Assembly (NCBI GenBank): GCA_965206655.1
Contig: CBDBKC010000017.1
Span: 62,001 to 126,000 of the forward strand
Direction: 5' to 3'
DNA: 64,000 nucleotides
Source of the DNA: JAPPLB01 sp965206655
GTDB taxonomy: Bacteria; Acidobacteriota; Terriglobia; Bryobacterales; UBA6623
Part shown: piece after piece, positions 34,322 to 44,424 of the stretch
Layout of the letters: every line of letters begins with the position of its first letter
How positions within the stretch are numbered: the first letter of the stretch is position 1
Translations under genes and position numbers: made by a program
Notes under the pieces: generated by a model
Seen by the model: the letters and a program-made list of their open reading frames with translations, nothing else
Database searches by the model: none
Told to the model about the DNA's origin: nothing

Positions 34322-35923
34322 TTGTTGAATACGGCGCCCAGCAACGAACACCCTAGAGCCACTCCCGGCCTCCGCTCACGGCGCAAACTCCTTCAGACGG
34401 CCTCGGCAGGCGCCTTAGCGGCTCTGCTTCCTAGAAGCACCCCGGCGCAGAGAAAGAAAGCGTCGCCCGACCTGAACGTCCTCTTTATCGGCGTCGATGA
34501 CTTGCGCCCAACGCTGGGCTGTTACGGCGACCCCGATATCCGCACACCGAACATCGACGCCCTCGCCGCCCAGGGCCTGATGTTTACCCGCGCCTATTGC
34601 CAGCAGGCCGTCTGCAGTCCGTCCCGTACCTCGTTGTTGACAGGCTTACGGCCTGACACAACGCGTGTCCACGACCTCCAAACCCACTTCCGGCGCTACC
34701 GGCCCGACGCCACAACGCTCCCCGAGCACTTCAAAGATCGCGGATTCACAACCGCGGCATTCAGCAAAATCTTTCACAAGCCGCAACTTGATGACTATCC
34801 GTCGTGGAGCATCCCTTCGTGGATCCCCGGCGACCACGAGTGGAAGAGCACTGACAGCCGCGAGTCTGTTCAGCAACGCTGGAACGACCTTCAAGCCAAC
34901 GGCTGGCTCTCGGACGAGCGCTTTTACTACGAACCTTCGAAGCGCGTGCCCGCCACGGAAGGCCAACGCGGCTGGGGCATGCCGAGTTGGGAGAGCCGGC
35001 GAGTCGCCGACAACCAACTCGCCGACGGCCTGACGGCGGACGCTGTGGTCAATGCACTCGCGGAACTGCGCCGCGAGCGCTTCTTTGTCGCGGCCGGTTT
35101 TCTCAAACCGCACCTGCCCTTCGTCGCACCGGAAAAATACTTCGACCTGTATCCCAAGTCGCGGATCGACTTGGCCCGGTTCCGGGAATCTCCGGCGGGC
35201 GCTCCTCCCTTCGCCCTCCACAACTCAGATGAGATGCGCGGCTACACCGATATCCCGCAAGAAGGGCCGATCTCCGATGCCAAAGCTCGCGATCTGATTC
35301 GCGCCTACCGCGCGTCGGTGAGCTACGTCGACGCTCAAATTGGGAAAGTGCTCGATGCGCTGGATGAGTTGCGGCTTCGTGAAAAGACGGTTGTCGTGCT
35401 CTGGGGCGATCACGGCTATCACCTCGGCGATCACGGTTTGTGGAACAAGCACACGAACTTCGAAGCGGCCACCCGCGCTCCTCTTATTGTCCGAGCGCCG
35501 GGACGGCTGAGTAAGGGACGCAAGACCCAGGCTCTTACCGAATTCGTGGACATCTACCCGTCGCTCTGCGACCTGTGCGGCCTGGATACTCCGCGCGGCC
35601 TCGAAGGATCGAGCTTCGTCCCGCTCTTCAACGACCCCAATCGGCTCTGGAAGCGAGCGGCGTTCAGCCAATACCCGAGGGAAATTCCGGGAGTCGGCGC
35701 GGGAATGGGATATTCGATTCGCACACGACGGTTTCGATACACCGAGTGGCGCGCGGAAGACTCTCCCTACACCTCCGCCGAGCTTTACGACTATCAGGAA
35801 GATCCGCTCGAAACCCGCAACCTCGCGAACCTCCCCCGAAACGTGAGCCTGGTCAACGGCCTGCAAGGGATGCTGCGCGAGGGTTGGCGGTCTTCGCGGC
35901 CCCCAACTGAAGACCCCGCCTAG
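34322..35923 (+). CDS. Sulfatase, Tat-exported (iduronate-2-sulfatase-like)
   Basis: A 533-aa exported enzyme. A Tat-like signal (RSRRKLLQTASAGALAALLP, residues 18-37) is followed by LNVLFIGVDDLRPTLGCYGD with the metal aspartates. The activation motif CSPSRTSLLTG starts at Cys98, which is oxidised to formylglycine by a maturase. Later segments include AGFLKPHLPFVAPEKYFDLY, WGDHGYHLGDHGLWNKHTNF (metal and substrate residues) and the C-terminal EDPLETRNLA. The HGYHLGDHG layout is that of the iduronate-2-sulfatase subgroup, so sulfated polysaccharides are likely substrates. The frame starts at TTG 34322; no ATG is available before the signal. Confidence 0.92.
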   Translation: MLNTAPSNEHPRATPGLRSRRKLLQTASAGALAALLPRSTPAQRKKASPDLNVLFIGVDDLRPTLGCYGDPDIRTPNIDALAAQGLMFTRAYCQQAVCSPSRTSLLTGLRPDTTRVHDLQTHFRRYRPDATTLPEHFKDRGFTTAAFSKIFHKPQLDDYPSWSIPSWIPGDHEWKSTDSRESVQQRWNDLQANGWLSDERFYYEPSKRVPATEGQRGWGMPSWESRRVADNQLADGLTADAVVNALAELRRERFFVAAGFLKPHLPFVAPEKYFDLYPKSRIDLARFRESPAGAPPFALHNSDEMRGYTDIPQEGPISDAKARDLIRAYRASVSYVDAQIGKVLDALDELRLREKTVVVLWGDHGYHLGDHGLWNKHTNFEAATRAPLIVRAPGRLSKGRKTQALTEFVDIYPSLCDLCGLDTPRGLEGSSFVPLFNDPNRLWKRAAFSQYPREIPGVGAGMGYSIRTRRFRYTEWRAEDSPYTSAELYDYQEDPLETRNLANLPRNVSLVNGLQGMLREGWRSSRPPTEDPA

Positions 35924-36435
35924 CCGCGACCGTATGGCGACGCCGTGCCAAGATCTCGCCGCATTGTGTAGGAAGAGCCTTCCTGCGCCACGACCTCAAA
36001 CCCCAACCGCTCATACAGACGCATCGCCCTGTTTCGAATATCAACACTGAGCGATACCGCGTGGAACCGAGACGCCGCCTCGCTGAGCAATCGCCTTAAT
36101 AGCAAAGTTCCGACACCTTCACCACGGTGGGCTTCATCCACGGCCACGATAAGCTCCGGCGTCTCAGTGTCGACAAAACCGTAGCCGTGATCGCCCTCTG
36201 TCCAAAGCCTCATCCACGCCGCGCCCACGGGGGTCTCATCCCGGACATCAAACGCGATAAAGCCCAGGTCTCCCGCCCTCCCCCACCCATCCAGATAGCG
36301 GGCGACTCCCGGAAGTCCAAGAATCTCCCTGGGTGGCGGCCTCGTACTCGGTGGCACATAGATCGCCAGGTAGAGCATCTCCCACAAGAAACCGTCGTCA
36401 GCACCCGTCGCAACGCGGGTCGAGTACGAGTTCAT
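35920..36435 (-). CDS. GNAT family N-acetyltransferase
   Basis: A 171-aa acetyltransferase. The GNAT core is visible as ETPVGAAWMRLW (beta 3), ELIVAVDEAHRGEGVGTLLLR with the acetyl-CoA loop R/Q-x-x-G-x-G/A as HRGEGVG, and SVDIRNRAMRLYERLGFEVV (motif B). The substrate is unknown. It ends in a 4-base tail-to-tail overlap with the sulfatase (both stops share CTAG at 35920-35923). ATG 36435 is preferred over 36468 because the shorter protein starts at a normal GNAT N-terminus (NSYSTRVATGADD). Confidence 0.88.
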   Translation of the reverse strand: MNSYSTRVATGADDGFLWEMLYLAIYVPPSTRPPPREILGLPGVARYLDGWGRAGDLGFIAFDVRDETPVGAAWMRLWTEGDHGYGFVDTETPELIVAVDEAHRGEGVGTLLLRRLLSEAASRFHAVSLSVDIRNRAMRLYERLGFEVVAQEGSSYTMRRDLGTASPYGRG

Positions 36436-36457
36436 CGAAGGCGCCTCACAGCGAACG

Positions 36458-37465
36458 CTACTTCCCAAACAACCCTTTCGCCACCCGCAGCGGCCAAGTC
36501 AGGGCATGCCCCAGCCGGAACGTCGGTGAGCGAAAAATACGCTCCAACATGTCGGCGTGCTCGCGCTCAAGCCTCGACAATTCTTCATGCGGTCGCTCGT
36601 TGAGGGCCACAAGCTGCGCGATCTCCTTATCCTTCTCACGCTCGTAAAGGAAGCGGATTTGCTGGTCGCGGCGGTCGATGGCAATCCGCAGCTCCCGCAC
36701 ATCCCGCTGATCAAGCGTACGCCCCGGCGCAAATTTGCTCGACAGCCGCCGCTGGACATAGATCGTACTGTGGTCCGGCGCCGTCACCTCCTTCGGACGC
36801 TCCTTCGTATAGAAGTACACGGCGATCGAGCGCCGCGAGAGGGCTCGCTTCTCCTCCGGTAGGTCGATTCGGGGAAAGCCGTGCCACGAAATCTCCGACG
36901 TCTCAAACAACACGCAATGGTTCACCAGTGGTAGATACGACTTTACTTTGTCCGGCCCTCCCGACTCCCAAGGATCGGAATGAACCTGAAGAGCACCGCC
37001 CCACTCTTCCTTCCATACAGGATTCAAGAATAAAATGAGATTAAGCCGTCGATGTAACTGTGTTGTTGGGTGATAATTGAAGTCCACATGTGGGTCAAGA
37101 TCCTGCCCATGGCAATTTTCATGGGTACCGCCGCCAATATACTCCGGGTCATATCGCAGGTCAGGAATGCCCGTAACCTCACCTACTAGATCCAGGAACT
37201 CCTCCGACCGCAGAATGCCGTCCAGTTCCCGATAAGCCTCCCCGAGTTCCGGGAGGTTCTGGTGAACCGACTTCCCGCCAACTGTCCCCAGCTCGCTGAT
37301 AGCCTTCTCACGATCGAACGCCGGGAACTCTCCCATCAACCGATCAAGGAAAGAAGCCTCGACGAAGTTTTCGATGAGGACATGGGGAAACGGTTCGGCC
37401 TTGAGGAAGCTGTCCCGCAGAACAGGAATGCGTTGGCGAAGATCGGCCGCAAGAAGAGATGTCAT
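36458..37465 (-). CDS. 2-oxoglutarate/Fe(II)-dependent dioxygenase (prolyl 4-hydroxylase-like)
   Basis: A 335-aa protein. The N-terminal 230 residues form a 2OG-Fe(II) oxygenase of the Tpa1/prolyl hydroxylase kind: the iron ligands are His126 and Asp128 in DPHVDFNYHP and probably His195 in ISWHGFP, and the 2OG-binding Arg lies in ALSRRSIAVYFY. The remaining 100 residues are a predicted coiled coil (DQRDVRELRIAIDRRDQQIR) ending RSPTFRLGHALTWPLRVAKG, a tail often seen at the end of polysaccharide-cluster glycosyltransferases. Its substrate may thus be a surface glycan or glycoprotein, but this is inference. It stops 22 bases before the GNAT start and may share its transcript. Confidence 0.87.
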   Translation of the reverse strand: MTSLLAADLRQRIPVLRDSFLKAEPFPHVLIENFVEASFLDRLMGEFPAFDREKAISELGTVGGKSVHQNLPELGEAYRELDGILRSEEFLDLVGEVTGIPDLRYDPEYIGGGTHENCHGQDLDPHVDFNYHPTTQLHRRLNLILFLNPVWKEEWGGALQVHSDPWESGGPDKVKSYLPLVNHCVLFETSEISWHGFPRIDLPEEKRALSRRSIAVYFYTKERPKEVTAPDHSTIYVQRRLSSKFAPGRTLDQRDVRELRIAIDRRDQQIRFLYEREKDKEIAQLVALNERPHEELSRLEREHADMLERIFRSPTFRLGHALTWPLRVAKGLFGK

Positions 37466-37593
37466 TCGACATCATCATTCCGTGGACACCCGGAGAAAGT
37501 CAACCGGAGAGGATTCGCTATGCTCACGGGTAGACTTTCGCGCGCTGAAAGCCATCGCTACTCCCATTCTCTCTTTACCGCTCCCGGACTCAA

Positions 37594-38958
37594 TTGGTGA
37601 ACCCCACCGCCGACTTGTCGCAACGCCCGCATCCATTCACCCGCTCGCCCCATCGCACATTCGTCGGCCTTTCGGCGCCCCTACTGTTGTCACTGATCGC
37701 CGAACCTCTCACTGGACTGGCCGATACCGCTTTCGTGGCACGCCTCGGCGCGGCACACCTGGCCGGCCTGGGCGTCGGCGCCGCCGTGCTGTCGAGCGTG
37801 TTCTGGGTGTTCAACTTCCTCGGTATCAGCACGCAAACCGAAGTCGCCCGTAGTGAAGGCAGCCGCGATCTCGAACACGCTCGTCTGGCCAACGCCCAGG
37901 CGCTGGCACTCAGCGGATTGATTGGAGTCGTTCTTGCTCTGTTAGCGTGGTTCGTCGTCGACGAACTGGTTGGCCTTATGGGCGCCGACGGTGAGATCGC
38001 GATCGCCGCCACCGACTACATCACCGTGCGCCTACTCGGCGCGCCGGCGGTCTTGGCAACAGTCGCCGCCTTCGGGACTCTCCGCGGGCTGCAAGATATG
38101 CGCTCGCCCATGTGGATCGCGGGTGGCTTGAATGCCGTGAACATCATCCTCGACCCGATCCTTATCTTCGGCTGGGGACCGGTGCCGGCGATGGGAGTGG
38201 CCGGTGCAGCCGCCGCGAGCGTTGTGGCTCAATGGTTCGGGGCGCTGGCAGCGGTGGCCGTAATTCTGCGGCGGATCGGTCTGCCGGCGCGCGCCGACTT
38301 CTCGCACCTCGGCAGCCTGCTGAGCACCGGCAGCGAACTGTTCATCCGAACTGCCACTCTGAATTTCTTCCTTCTGCTAACGACGCGCTCGGCCACTGAG
38401 ATGGGGGCCGAGTCAGGAGCAGCACATCAAGCAATACGTCAGGTATGGGCCTTTACTGCTCTCTTCCTAGACGCATTTGCGATAGCAGGTCAAAGCCTCA
38501 TCGCCTACTTCATGGGTGCCGGAAACATTGTCGAAAGCCGCCGGGTAGCCAAGGTCGTTTGCCAGTGGAGCCTGGGGTGTGGGGTCGCTCTCTCGGCCGC
38601 CATGCTGCTGTCGACCGAACTAGCAGCCCGAATGCTCGTGCCGATCACCGCCCACGCCTTGTTCTATCAGGCCTGGATCATCGCCTCGCTTTCCCAGCCC
38701 GTTAACGCCCTCTCGTTCGGAACGGACGGGATTCACTGGGGTACGGGCGATTTTCGCTACCTGCGCAACGCCGTGATCGCGGCAACCGGTGCGGGACTAG
38801 TCGGGCTTGCGTTCGTCGATGAAAGACTGCCGTCGGCTTTGTATCACCTCTGGATCGTTACGGCGGGCTGGACTCTCATCCGAGCGGGCTTTGGAGTCCT
38901 TCGCATCTGGCCGGGCCTGGGAAAAGCACCCCTGGCACGAGACCGAGCCGCGGCGTAG
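37594..38958 (+). CDS. MATE family efflux transporter (DinF-like)
   Basis: A 454-aa inner-membrane protein with twelve helices in two six-helix halves. The first helix carries SAPLLLSLIAEPLTGLADTA, typical of MATE proteins, followed by FVARLGAAHLAGLGVGAAV; the end of the first half shows GGLNAVNIILDPILIFGWG and MGVAGAAAASVVAQ. The second half includes AIAGQSLIAYFMGAGNI. DinF-type members expel cationic compounds using sodium or proton gradients. The listed start is TTG 37594; GTG 37597 is equally possible. Divergent from the 2OG oxygenase. Confidence 0.92.
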   Translation: MVNPTADLSQRPHPFTRSPHRTFVGLSAPLLLSLIAEPLTGLADTAFVARLGAAHLAGLGVGAAVLSSVFWVFNFLGISTQTEVARSEGSRDLEHARLANAQALALSGLIGVVLALLAWFVVDELVGLMGADGEIAIAATDYITVRLLGAPAVLATVAAFGTLRGLQDMRSPMWIAGGLNAVNIILDPILIFGWGPVPAMGVAGAAAASVVAQWFGALAAVAVILRRIGLPARADFSHLGSLLSTGSELFIRTATLNFFLLLTTRSATEMGAESGAAHQAIRQVWAFTALFLDAFAIAGQSLIAYFMGAGNIVESRRVAKVVCQWSLGCGVALSAAMLLSTELAARMLVPITAHALFYQAWIIASLSQPVNALSFGTDGIHWGTGDFRYLRNAVIAATGAGLVGLAFVDERLPSALYHLWIVTAGWTLIRAGFGVLRIWPGLGKAPLARDRAAA

Positions 38959-38963
38959 GGCAG

Positions 38964-38984
38964 CACCCGTTTGACAGGCGGGTG
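38964..38984. terminator. Hairpin in the convergent gap between MATE and enolase-family genes
   Basis: CACCCG (38964-38969) pairs with CGGGTG (38979-38984) around a nine-base loop. No T-run follows, so it would be a weak bidirectional terminator at best. Confidence 0.35.
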
Positions 38985-38989
38985 ATAAC

Positions 38990-40249
38990 TTACACAACTT
39001 CCCTCGCGCCCTTGATCACGTACGCGATATCCTTAATCCCCACGCCCGGCCCCTCGGGGACGGTCAGCTTGCCATCCTTGACTTCAAGTGGAGTGGCAAA
39101 CCAACCGTTGTATTTCTCGATCCCTCGCTTGTACTCCTGATAGCGGCCGACATCGTTCACGCATGAGGCGAAGTGCAACATATAAATGAATCCGAATCCC
39201 CCTGAAATGTGAACCGTCGTCGGCATGCTCGCCAAGGCGGCCATGTTCGCTACGCGAATCGATCGGATCAAGCCCCCGTAGTAGTGCAAATCAGGCTGAA
39301 CGATATCGACGCCGCGGTTGTGGATCATCCAGCGGAAGCGGCGTTCGCTGAACTCCTGCTCACCGCCCGATACGGGAATCGTCAGCGCGTCCGTCACGCG
39401 CTTTGTGTCTTCGAGATGGTCGAACGGACACGGTTCCTCGAAATACACGGCCCCGATGTCCTCGAGGATGCGCCCGACTTCGATCGCTTGCGGCGGGTCG
39501 TAGGAGCTGTTCGAATCAGCGTGGATATCAATCCCGTCCCCGAGCGTCTTGCGTGAAAGCGCGATCAGCGCCTTCGTGCGGCCCGGCGAAGCGTCTTCGT
39601 TGCGACTCATGCGGCCGCCGACTCGAAACTTCACGGCACTCGCCTTCGTTTCATCCAGCAGCTCCTGCAGATACGCAACTTCCTCCTCAGGGGTCGAATC
39701 CCGTCGGCCGCTGGCGATGTAGTACGCGACCTCACGGCGGACCACGCCTCCGAGTAGCTCGCCCATTGACTTGCCCGCGACGCGCCCCAACATGTCGAGG
39801 ATCGCGAACTCGACCCACGCCTGCGCCGACCAGAACGCGAGTCCCTGAAGCTTGTAGTTGCTGCGATAGCGATACAAATCGAAAAGAAGCTCCGACTCCA
39901 GCTTGCGTGCGTCCTTGCCAATAAAGAACGGAATGATCATTTCCTTGAGGATCGGCGCGAAGTATCGACGTCTGTTTGTAAGGGAAAGACCCTCGGCGCC
40001 GTCTTTCGACCGGACGTGTACGAACTGCTCCTCGTCCTTCTCAAGCAGCCGGATCGATTCGATAATCACCGGTGCGTCGAGACCGGCAAGGTTGAGAATC
40101 GTTCGTGACGCCGCCCGACCGAGTTCTTCGATGCTCGGTCCCGCTGCTTCTTGACCGGGTGAATCAGCGCTGGGCCCACCGCACCCGATGAGCTGGCCGG
40201 CAGCTCCCGCGCCGGCCATCTGGAGAAACGTCCTACGGTCATGGTTCAT
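38990..40249 (-). CDS. Mandelate racemase/muconate-lactonizing (enolase superfamily) enzyme, Tat-exported
   Basis: A 419-aa protein with a twin-arginine signal (NHDRRTFLQMAGAGAAGQLI) that ends in GC, so it may be a Tat lipoprotein. The enolase-superfamily barrel shows KFRVGGRMSRNEDASPGRTK, DIHADSNSSYDPPQAIE with the first metal Asp, VYFEEPCPFD with the Glu, and PVSGGEQEFSERRFRWMIHN, then DIVQPDLHYYGGLIRS. Dehydration or epimerisation of a sugar acid is likely; the substrate is not readable. ATG 40249 is chosen at the Tat signal; the frame is open to 40300. Confidence 0.88.
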   Translation of the reverse strand: MNHDRRTFLQMAGAGAAGQLIGCGGPSADSPGQEAAGPSIEELGRAASRTILNLAGLDAPVIIESIRLLEKDEEQFVHVRSKDGAEGLSLTNRRRYFAPILKEMIIPFFIGKDARKLESELLFDLYRYRSNYKLQGLAFWSAQAWVEFAILDMLGRVAGKSMGELLGGVVRREVAYYIASGRRDSTPEEEVAYLQELLDETKASAVKFRVGGRMSRNEDASPGRTKALIALSRKTLGDGIDIHADSNSSYDPPQAIEVGRILEDIGAVYFEEPCPFDHLEDTKRVTDALTIPVSGGEQEFSERRFRWMIHNRGVDIVQPDLHYYGGLIRSIRVANMAALASMPTTVHISGGFGFIYMLHFASCVNDVGRYQEYKRGIEKYNGWFATPLEVKDGKLTVPEGPGVGIKDIAYVIKGAREVV

Positions 40250-40303
40250 GGTTCTGTCCAATTCCTCTCGCCGCCCATCATAGTACGCCCCTCTAAACAA
40301 TCA

Positions 40304-40395
40304 CCGCCTGAAAGGCGGTGGGTCCAGGCGTTCTACGCCTGGTACAACGCCCCACAACCAAACTCAGAGCCGCAGCCGTGAGGCTGCGATGACCA
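40304..40395. repeat. REP-like hairpin cluster
   Basis: Three palindromes stand in line: CCGCCTGAAAGGCGG, CCAGGCGTTCTACGCCTGG (40327-40345) and GCAGCCGTGAGGCTGC. The middle hairpin and the following TACAACGCCCCAC match the cluster at 10841-10934 closely. It marks the left border of the island that contains the RHS remnant and the IS110 array. Confidence 0.65.
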
Positions 40396-40464
40396 ACTCC
40401 CAGACGGCACACGGCTCACACCAACGGAACAATTCCCACAACAAGAACAAGAGCCGCGACAGTC

Positions 40465-41252
40465 ATGGAGCGGGCTCGCGGCATCGAAACCAAAACCGGC
40501 TACGACGCCCTCAACCGGCCTCTCGTCACTACCTACACCCCCGCCGCCTCACCCACCCCTCTTTGCGTACCACGCGCCAGCAAGCGACAATCACCACCCC
40601 ACTCGCGCGTAAATCCCGCGACCCGTCCGATCATCCACAAACCGAGCCGCGCACGATAGTAAGCGGTGCAAGCCCTCACCCATCCACAGACCCACCCATG
40701 GAGTTTAGGTGGCTGTCCCCTCTCGTTCCCCTCTCGTTCCCGTTGGGCGATCCCGTTCAAATCCGCACCTTCGACTACAACGGGCTCAGCCAGCTTAGGT
40801 CCGCCACCAACATCGAGAGCGGAACCATCGACTACCTCTACGACCCCAACGGCAACCTGGTCAAAAGAACCGACGACCGAGGTACCATCACCGACTACAC
40901 GTACGACGAGCTGAATCGACCTACAACGACAAGCTACACGCTCGGAGTAGATACGGTCGCCACCCCCACGACCCGCCGCTGCTACGACGGCCAGACCTGG
41001 AACGGTTCATCCTGCTCCGGTAGCGATGACCCGCCCAACGTCGGCCAGTTGACCCACGTCCACCGTGACCTCTCCGATACCCTCTTCACCTACGACCATC
41101 TTGGGCGCGTCGTCACCAGCCAACAGAACACCGACCCCCCGGATGGGACAGCGCGCAAGAGCTACAACTTCATCTACACCTACAACCGCGCCGACGGCCT
41201 TAAGAGCCAGAAGAACCCCTCGGACCGGGGGCCGAGGGGGGGCCGAGGGGGA
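40465..41252 (+). pseudogene. Decayed RHS/YD-repeat gene fragment
   Basis: YD-repeat sequence is found in two different frames. The first piece (about 40480-40542) reads GIETKTGYDALNRPLVTTYT. The second (about 40750-41240) reads RTFDYNGLSQLRSATNIESG, DYLYDPNGNLVKRTDDRGTI, DYTYDELNRPTTTSYTLGVD, a Cys-containing spacer (RRCYDGQTWNGSSCSG), and FTYDHLGRVVTSQQ. The stretch between them is not YD-like. There is no signal peptide, no RHS core end and no toxin tip; the reading frame runs into the first 699-bp IS unit at 41253. It is therefore the internal part of an RHS or secreted YD-repeat protein, broken by indels and by the mobile element. Confidence 0.82.
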
Positions 41253-41628
41253 CATCCATGATAGGTATCTGTCAAGGATGGATGCAGGCATCCTAAGCCT
41301 CCCGTGAGCAGGGTGGTTGTGTCGAACGGTGACCAAGCGTGGCAGCGAGCGTTTGTGCGAATCCAGTCCCAGGGTCAACGAGTCACGTGACCAGACATCC
41401 ATGTGCGCGCATCGGGTCGCCCGGCATCGCCGGGGGACCGTCGCGGAAGATTCAGTTTGTGTCAAAGCCCGCCGGTCTCGAAACAGACACAATGAACGCA
41501 TCAGAAGTTTCGCAACGAAACTCCCTCGCGTAGTCCCTCTCGGCGAGAACCGGCGGGCAACTCGTGACACCGCGCTAGGTCGGTGAAAATCTTCGTTTCT
41601 CCTTTCAACAGAAAAAGCGGATTTGCTC

Positions 41629-41958
41629 TTACGCCGCCGCGTCCTCAACGCGCGGCACAAACGGCCGGCCACTCGTGTCCACCGCCCACAAATACGCCAC
41701 CAGCTTGCGCGCCACTACCAACGTCGCGCGATTGCGCGGGCCTCGCTCGAGTTCCCGCTCGTAGATGGCGCGCAACTGTGGATTCCAACGCGGCGCCAGT
41801 TTCGCCGCCTCGATCAGCACCCGCTGCAAATGTTTGTTGCGCTGCTTCGACAGCGGTCCGCGCTGCGTCTTTCCGGCCGACTCGCGCTGCGCCGCGCACA
41901 GCCCGCTATAACTCACCACCCGGCCCAGCGCCCCGAAGCGCTCCGGTTCGACATCCAT
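41629..41958 (-). pseudogene. Truncated IS110 transposase C-terminus, unit 1
   Basis: A 109-codon frame begins with an ATG supplied by the next unit's end sequence (ATGGATGTC) and continues in frame into EPERFGALGRVVSYSGLCAA to the natural stop. It lacks the RuvC-like DEDD domain and the helix-hairpin-helix part, but keeps ESAGKTQRGPLSKQRNKHLQ, where the catalytic Ser of the Tnp domain is expected. Confidence 0.8.
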
Positions 41959-42327
41959 GATAGGTATCTGTCAAGGATGGATGCAGGCATCCTAAGCCTC
42001 CCGTGAGCAGGGTGGTTGTGTCGAACGGTGACCAAGCGTGGCAGCGAGCGTTTGTGCGAATCCAGTCCCAGGGTCAACGAGTCACGTGACCAGACATCCA
42101 TGTGCGCGCATCGGGTCGCCCGGCATCGCCGGGGGACCGTCGCGGAAGATTCAGTTTGTGTCAAAGCCCGCCGGTCTCGAAACAGACACAATGAACGCAT
42201 CAGAAGTTTCGCAACGAAACTCCCTCGCGTAGTCCCTCTCGGCGAGAACCGGCGGGCAACTCGTGACACCGCGCTAGGTCGGTGAAAATCTTCGTTTCTC
42301 CTTTCAACAGAAAAAGCGGATTTGCTC

Positions 42328-42657
42328 TTACGCCGCCGCGTCCTCAACGCGCGGCACAAACGGCCGGCCACTCGTGTCCACCGCCCACAAATACGCCACC
42401 AGCTTGCGCGCCACTACCAACGTCGCGCGATTGCGCGGGCCTCGCTCGAGTTCCCGCTCGTAGATGGCGCGCAACTGTGGATTCCAACGCGGCGCCAGTT
42501 TCGCCGCCTCGATCAGCACCCGCTGCAAATGTTTGTTGCGCTGCTTCGACAGCGGTCCGCGCTGCGTCTTTCCGGCCGACTCGCGCTGCGCCGCGCACAG
42601 CCCGCTATAACTCACCACCCGGCCCAGCGCCCCGAAGCGCTCCGGTTCGACATCCAT
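42328..42657 (-). pseudogene. Truncated IS110 transposase C-terminus, unit 2
   Basis: Identical to the unit 1 fragment: 109 codons with a junction-made ATG and the natural stop. Confidence 0.8.
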
Positions 42658-43026
42658 GATAGGTATCTGTCAAGGATGGATGCAGGCATCCTAAGCCTCC
42701 CGTGAGCAGGGTGGTTGTGTCGAACGGTGACCAAGCGTGGCAGCGAGCGTTTGTGCGAATCCAGTCCCAGGGTCAACGAGTCACGTGACCAGACATCCAT
42801 GTGCGCGCATCGGGTCGCCCGGCATCGCCGGGGGACCGTCGCGGAAGATTCAGTTTGTGTCAAAGCCCGCCGGTCTCGAAACAGACACAATGAACGCATC
42901 AGAAGTTTCGCAACGAAACTCCCTCGCGTAGTCCCTCTCGGCGAGAACCGGCGGGCAACTCGTGACACCGCGCTAGGTCGGTGAAAATCTTCGTTTCTCC
43001 TTTCAACAGAAAAAGCGGATTTGCTC

Positions 43027-43356
43027 TTACGCCGCCGCGTCCTCAACGCGCGGCACAAACGGCCGGCCACTCGTGTCCACCGCCCACAAATACGCCACCA
43101 GCTTGCGCGCCACTACCAACGTCGCGCGATTGCGCGGGCCTCGCTCGAGTTCCCGCTCGTAGATGGCGCGCAACTGTGGATTCCAACGCGGCGCCAGTTT
43201 CGCCGCCTCGATCAGCACCCGCTGCAAATGTTTGTTGCGCTGCTTCGACAGCGGTCCGCGCTGCGTCTTTCCGGCCGACTCGCGCTGCGCCGCGCACAGC
43301 CCGCTATAACTCACCACCCGGCCCAGCGCCCCGAAGCGCTCCGGTTCGACATCCAT
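43027..43356 (-). pseudogene. Truncated IS110 transposase C-terminus, unit 3
   Basis: Identical to the unit 1 fragment. Confidence 0.8.
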
Positions 43357-43725
43357 GATAGGTATCTGTCAAGGATGGATGCAGGCATCCTAAGCCTCCC
43401 GTGAGCAGGGTGGTTGTGTCGAACGGTGACCAAGCGTGGCAGCGAGCGTTTGTGCGAATCCAGTCCCAGGGTCAACGAGTCACGTGACCAGACATCCATG
43501 TGCGCGCATCGGGTCGCCCGGCATCGCCGGGGGACCGTCGCGGAAGATTCAGTTTGTGTCAAAGCCCGCCGGTCTCGAAACAGACACAATGAACGCATCA
43601 GAAGTTTCGCAACGAAACTCCCTCGCGTAGTCCCTCTCGGCGAGAACCGGCGGGCAACTCGTGACACCGCGCTAGGTCGGTGAAAATCTTCGTTTCTCCT
43701 TTCAACAGAAAAAGCGGATTTGCTC

Positions 43726-44055
43726 TTACGCCGCCGCGTCCTCAACGCGCGGCACAAACGGCCGGCCACTCGTGTCCACCGCCCACAAATACGCCACCAG
43801 CTTGCGCGCCACTACCAACGTCGCGCGATTGCGCGGGCCTCGCTCGAGTTCCCGCTCGTAGATGGCGCGCAACTGTGGATTCCAACGCGGCGCCAGTTTC
43901 GCCGCCTCGATCAGCACCCGCTGCAAATGTTTGTTGCGCTGCTTCGACAGCGGTCCGCGCTGCGTCTTTCCGGCCGACTCGCGCTGCGCCGCGCACAGCC
44001 CGCTATAACTCACCACCCGGCCCAGCGCCCCGAAGCGCTCCGGTTCGACATCCAT
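43726..44055 (-). pseudogene. Truncated IS110 transposase C-terminus, unit 4
   Basis: Identical to the unit 1 fragment. Confidence 0.8.
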
Positions 44056-44424
44056 GATAGGTATCTGTCAAGGATGGATGCAGGCATCCTAAGCCTCCCG
44101 TGAGCAGGGTGGTTGTGTCGAACGGTGACCAAGCGTGGCAGCGAGCGTTTGTGCGAATCCAGTCCCAGGGTCAACGAGTCACGTGACCAGACATCCATGT
44201 GCGCGCATCGGGTCGCCCGGCATCGCCGGGGGACCGTCGCGGAAGATTCAGTTTGTGTCAAAGCCCGCCGGTCTCGAAACAGACACAATGAACGCATCAG
44301 AAGTTTCGCAACGAAACTCCCTCGCGTAGTCCCTCTCGGCGAGAACCGGCGGGCAACTCGTGACACCGCGCTAGGTCGGTGAAAATCTTCGTTTCTCCTT
44401 TCAACAGAAAAAGCGGATTTGCTC

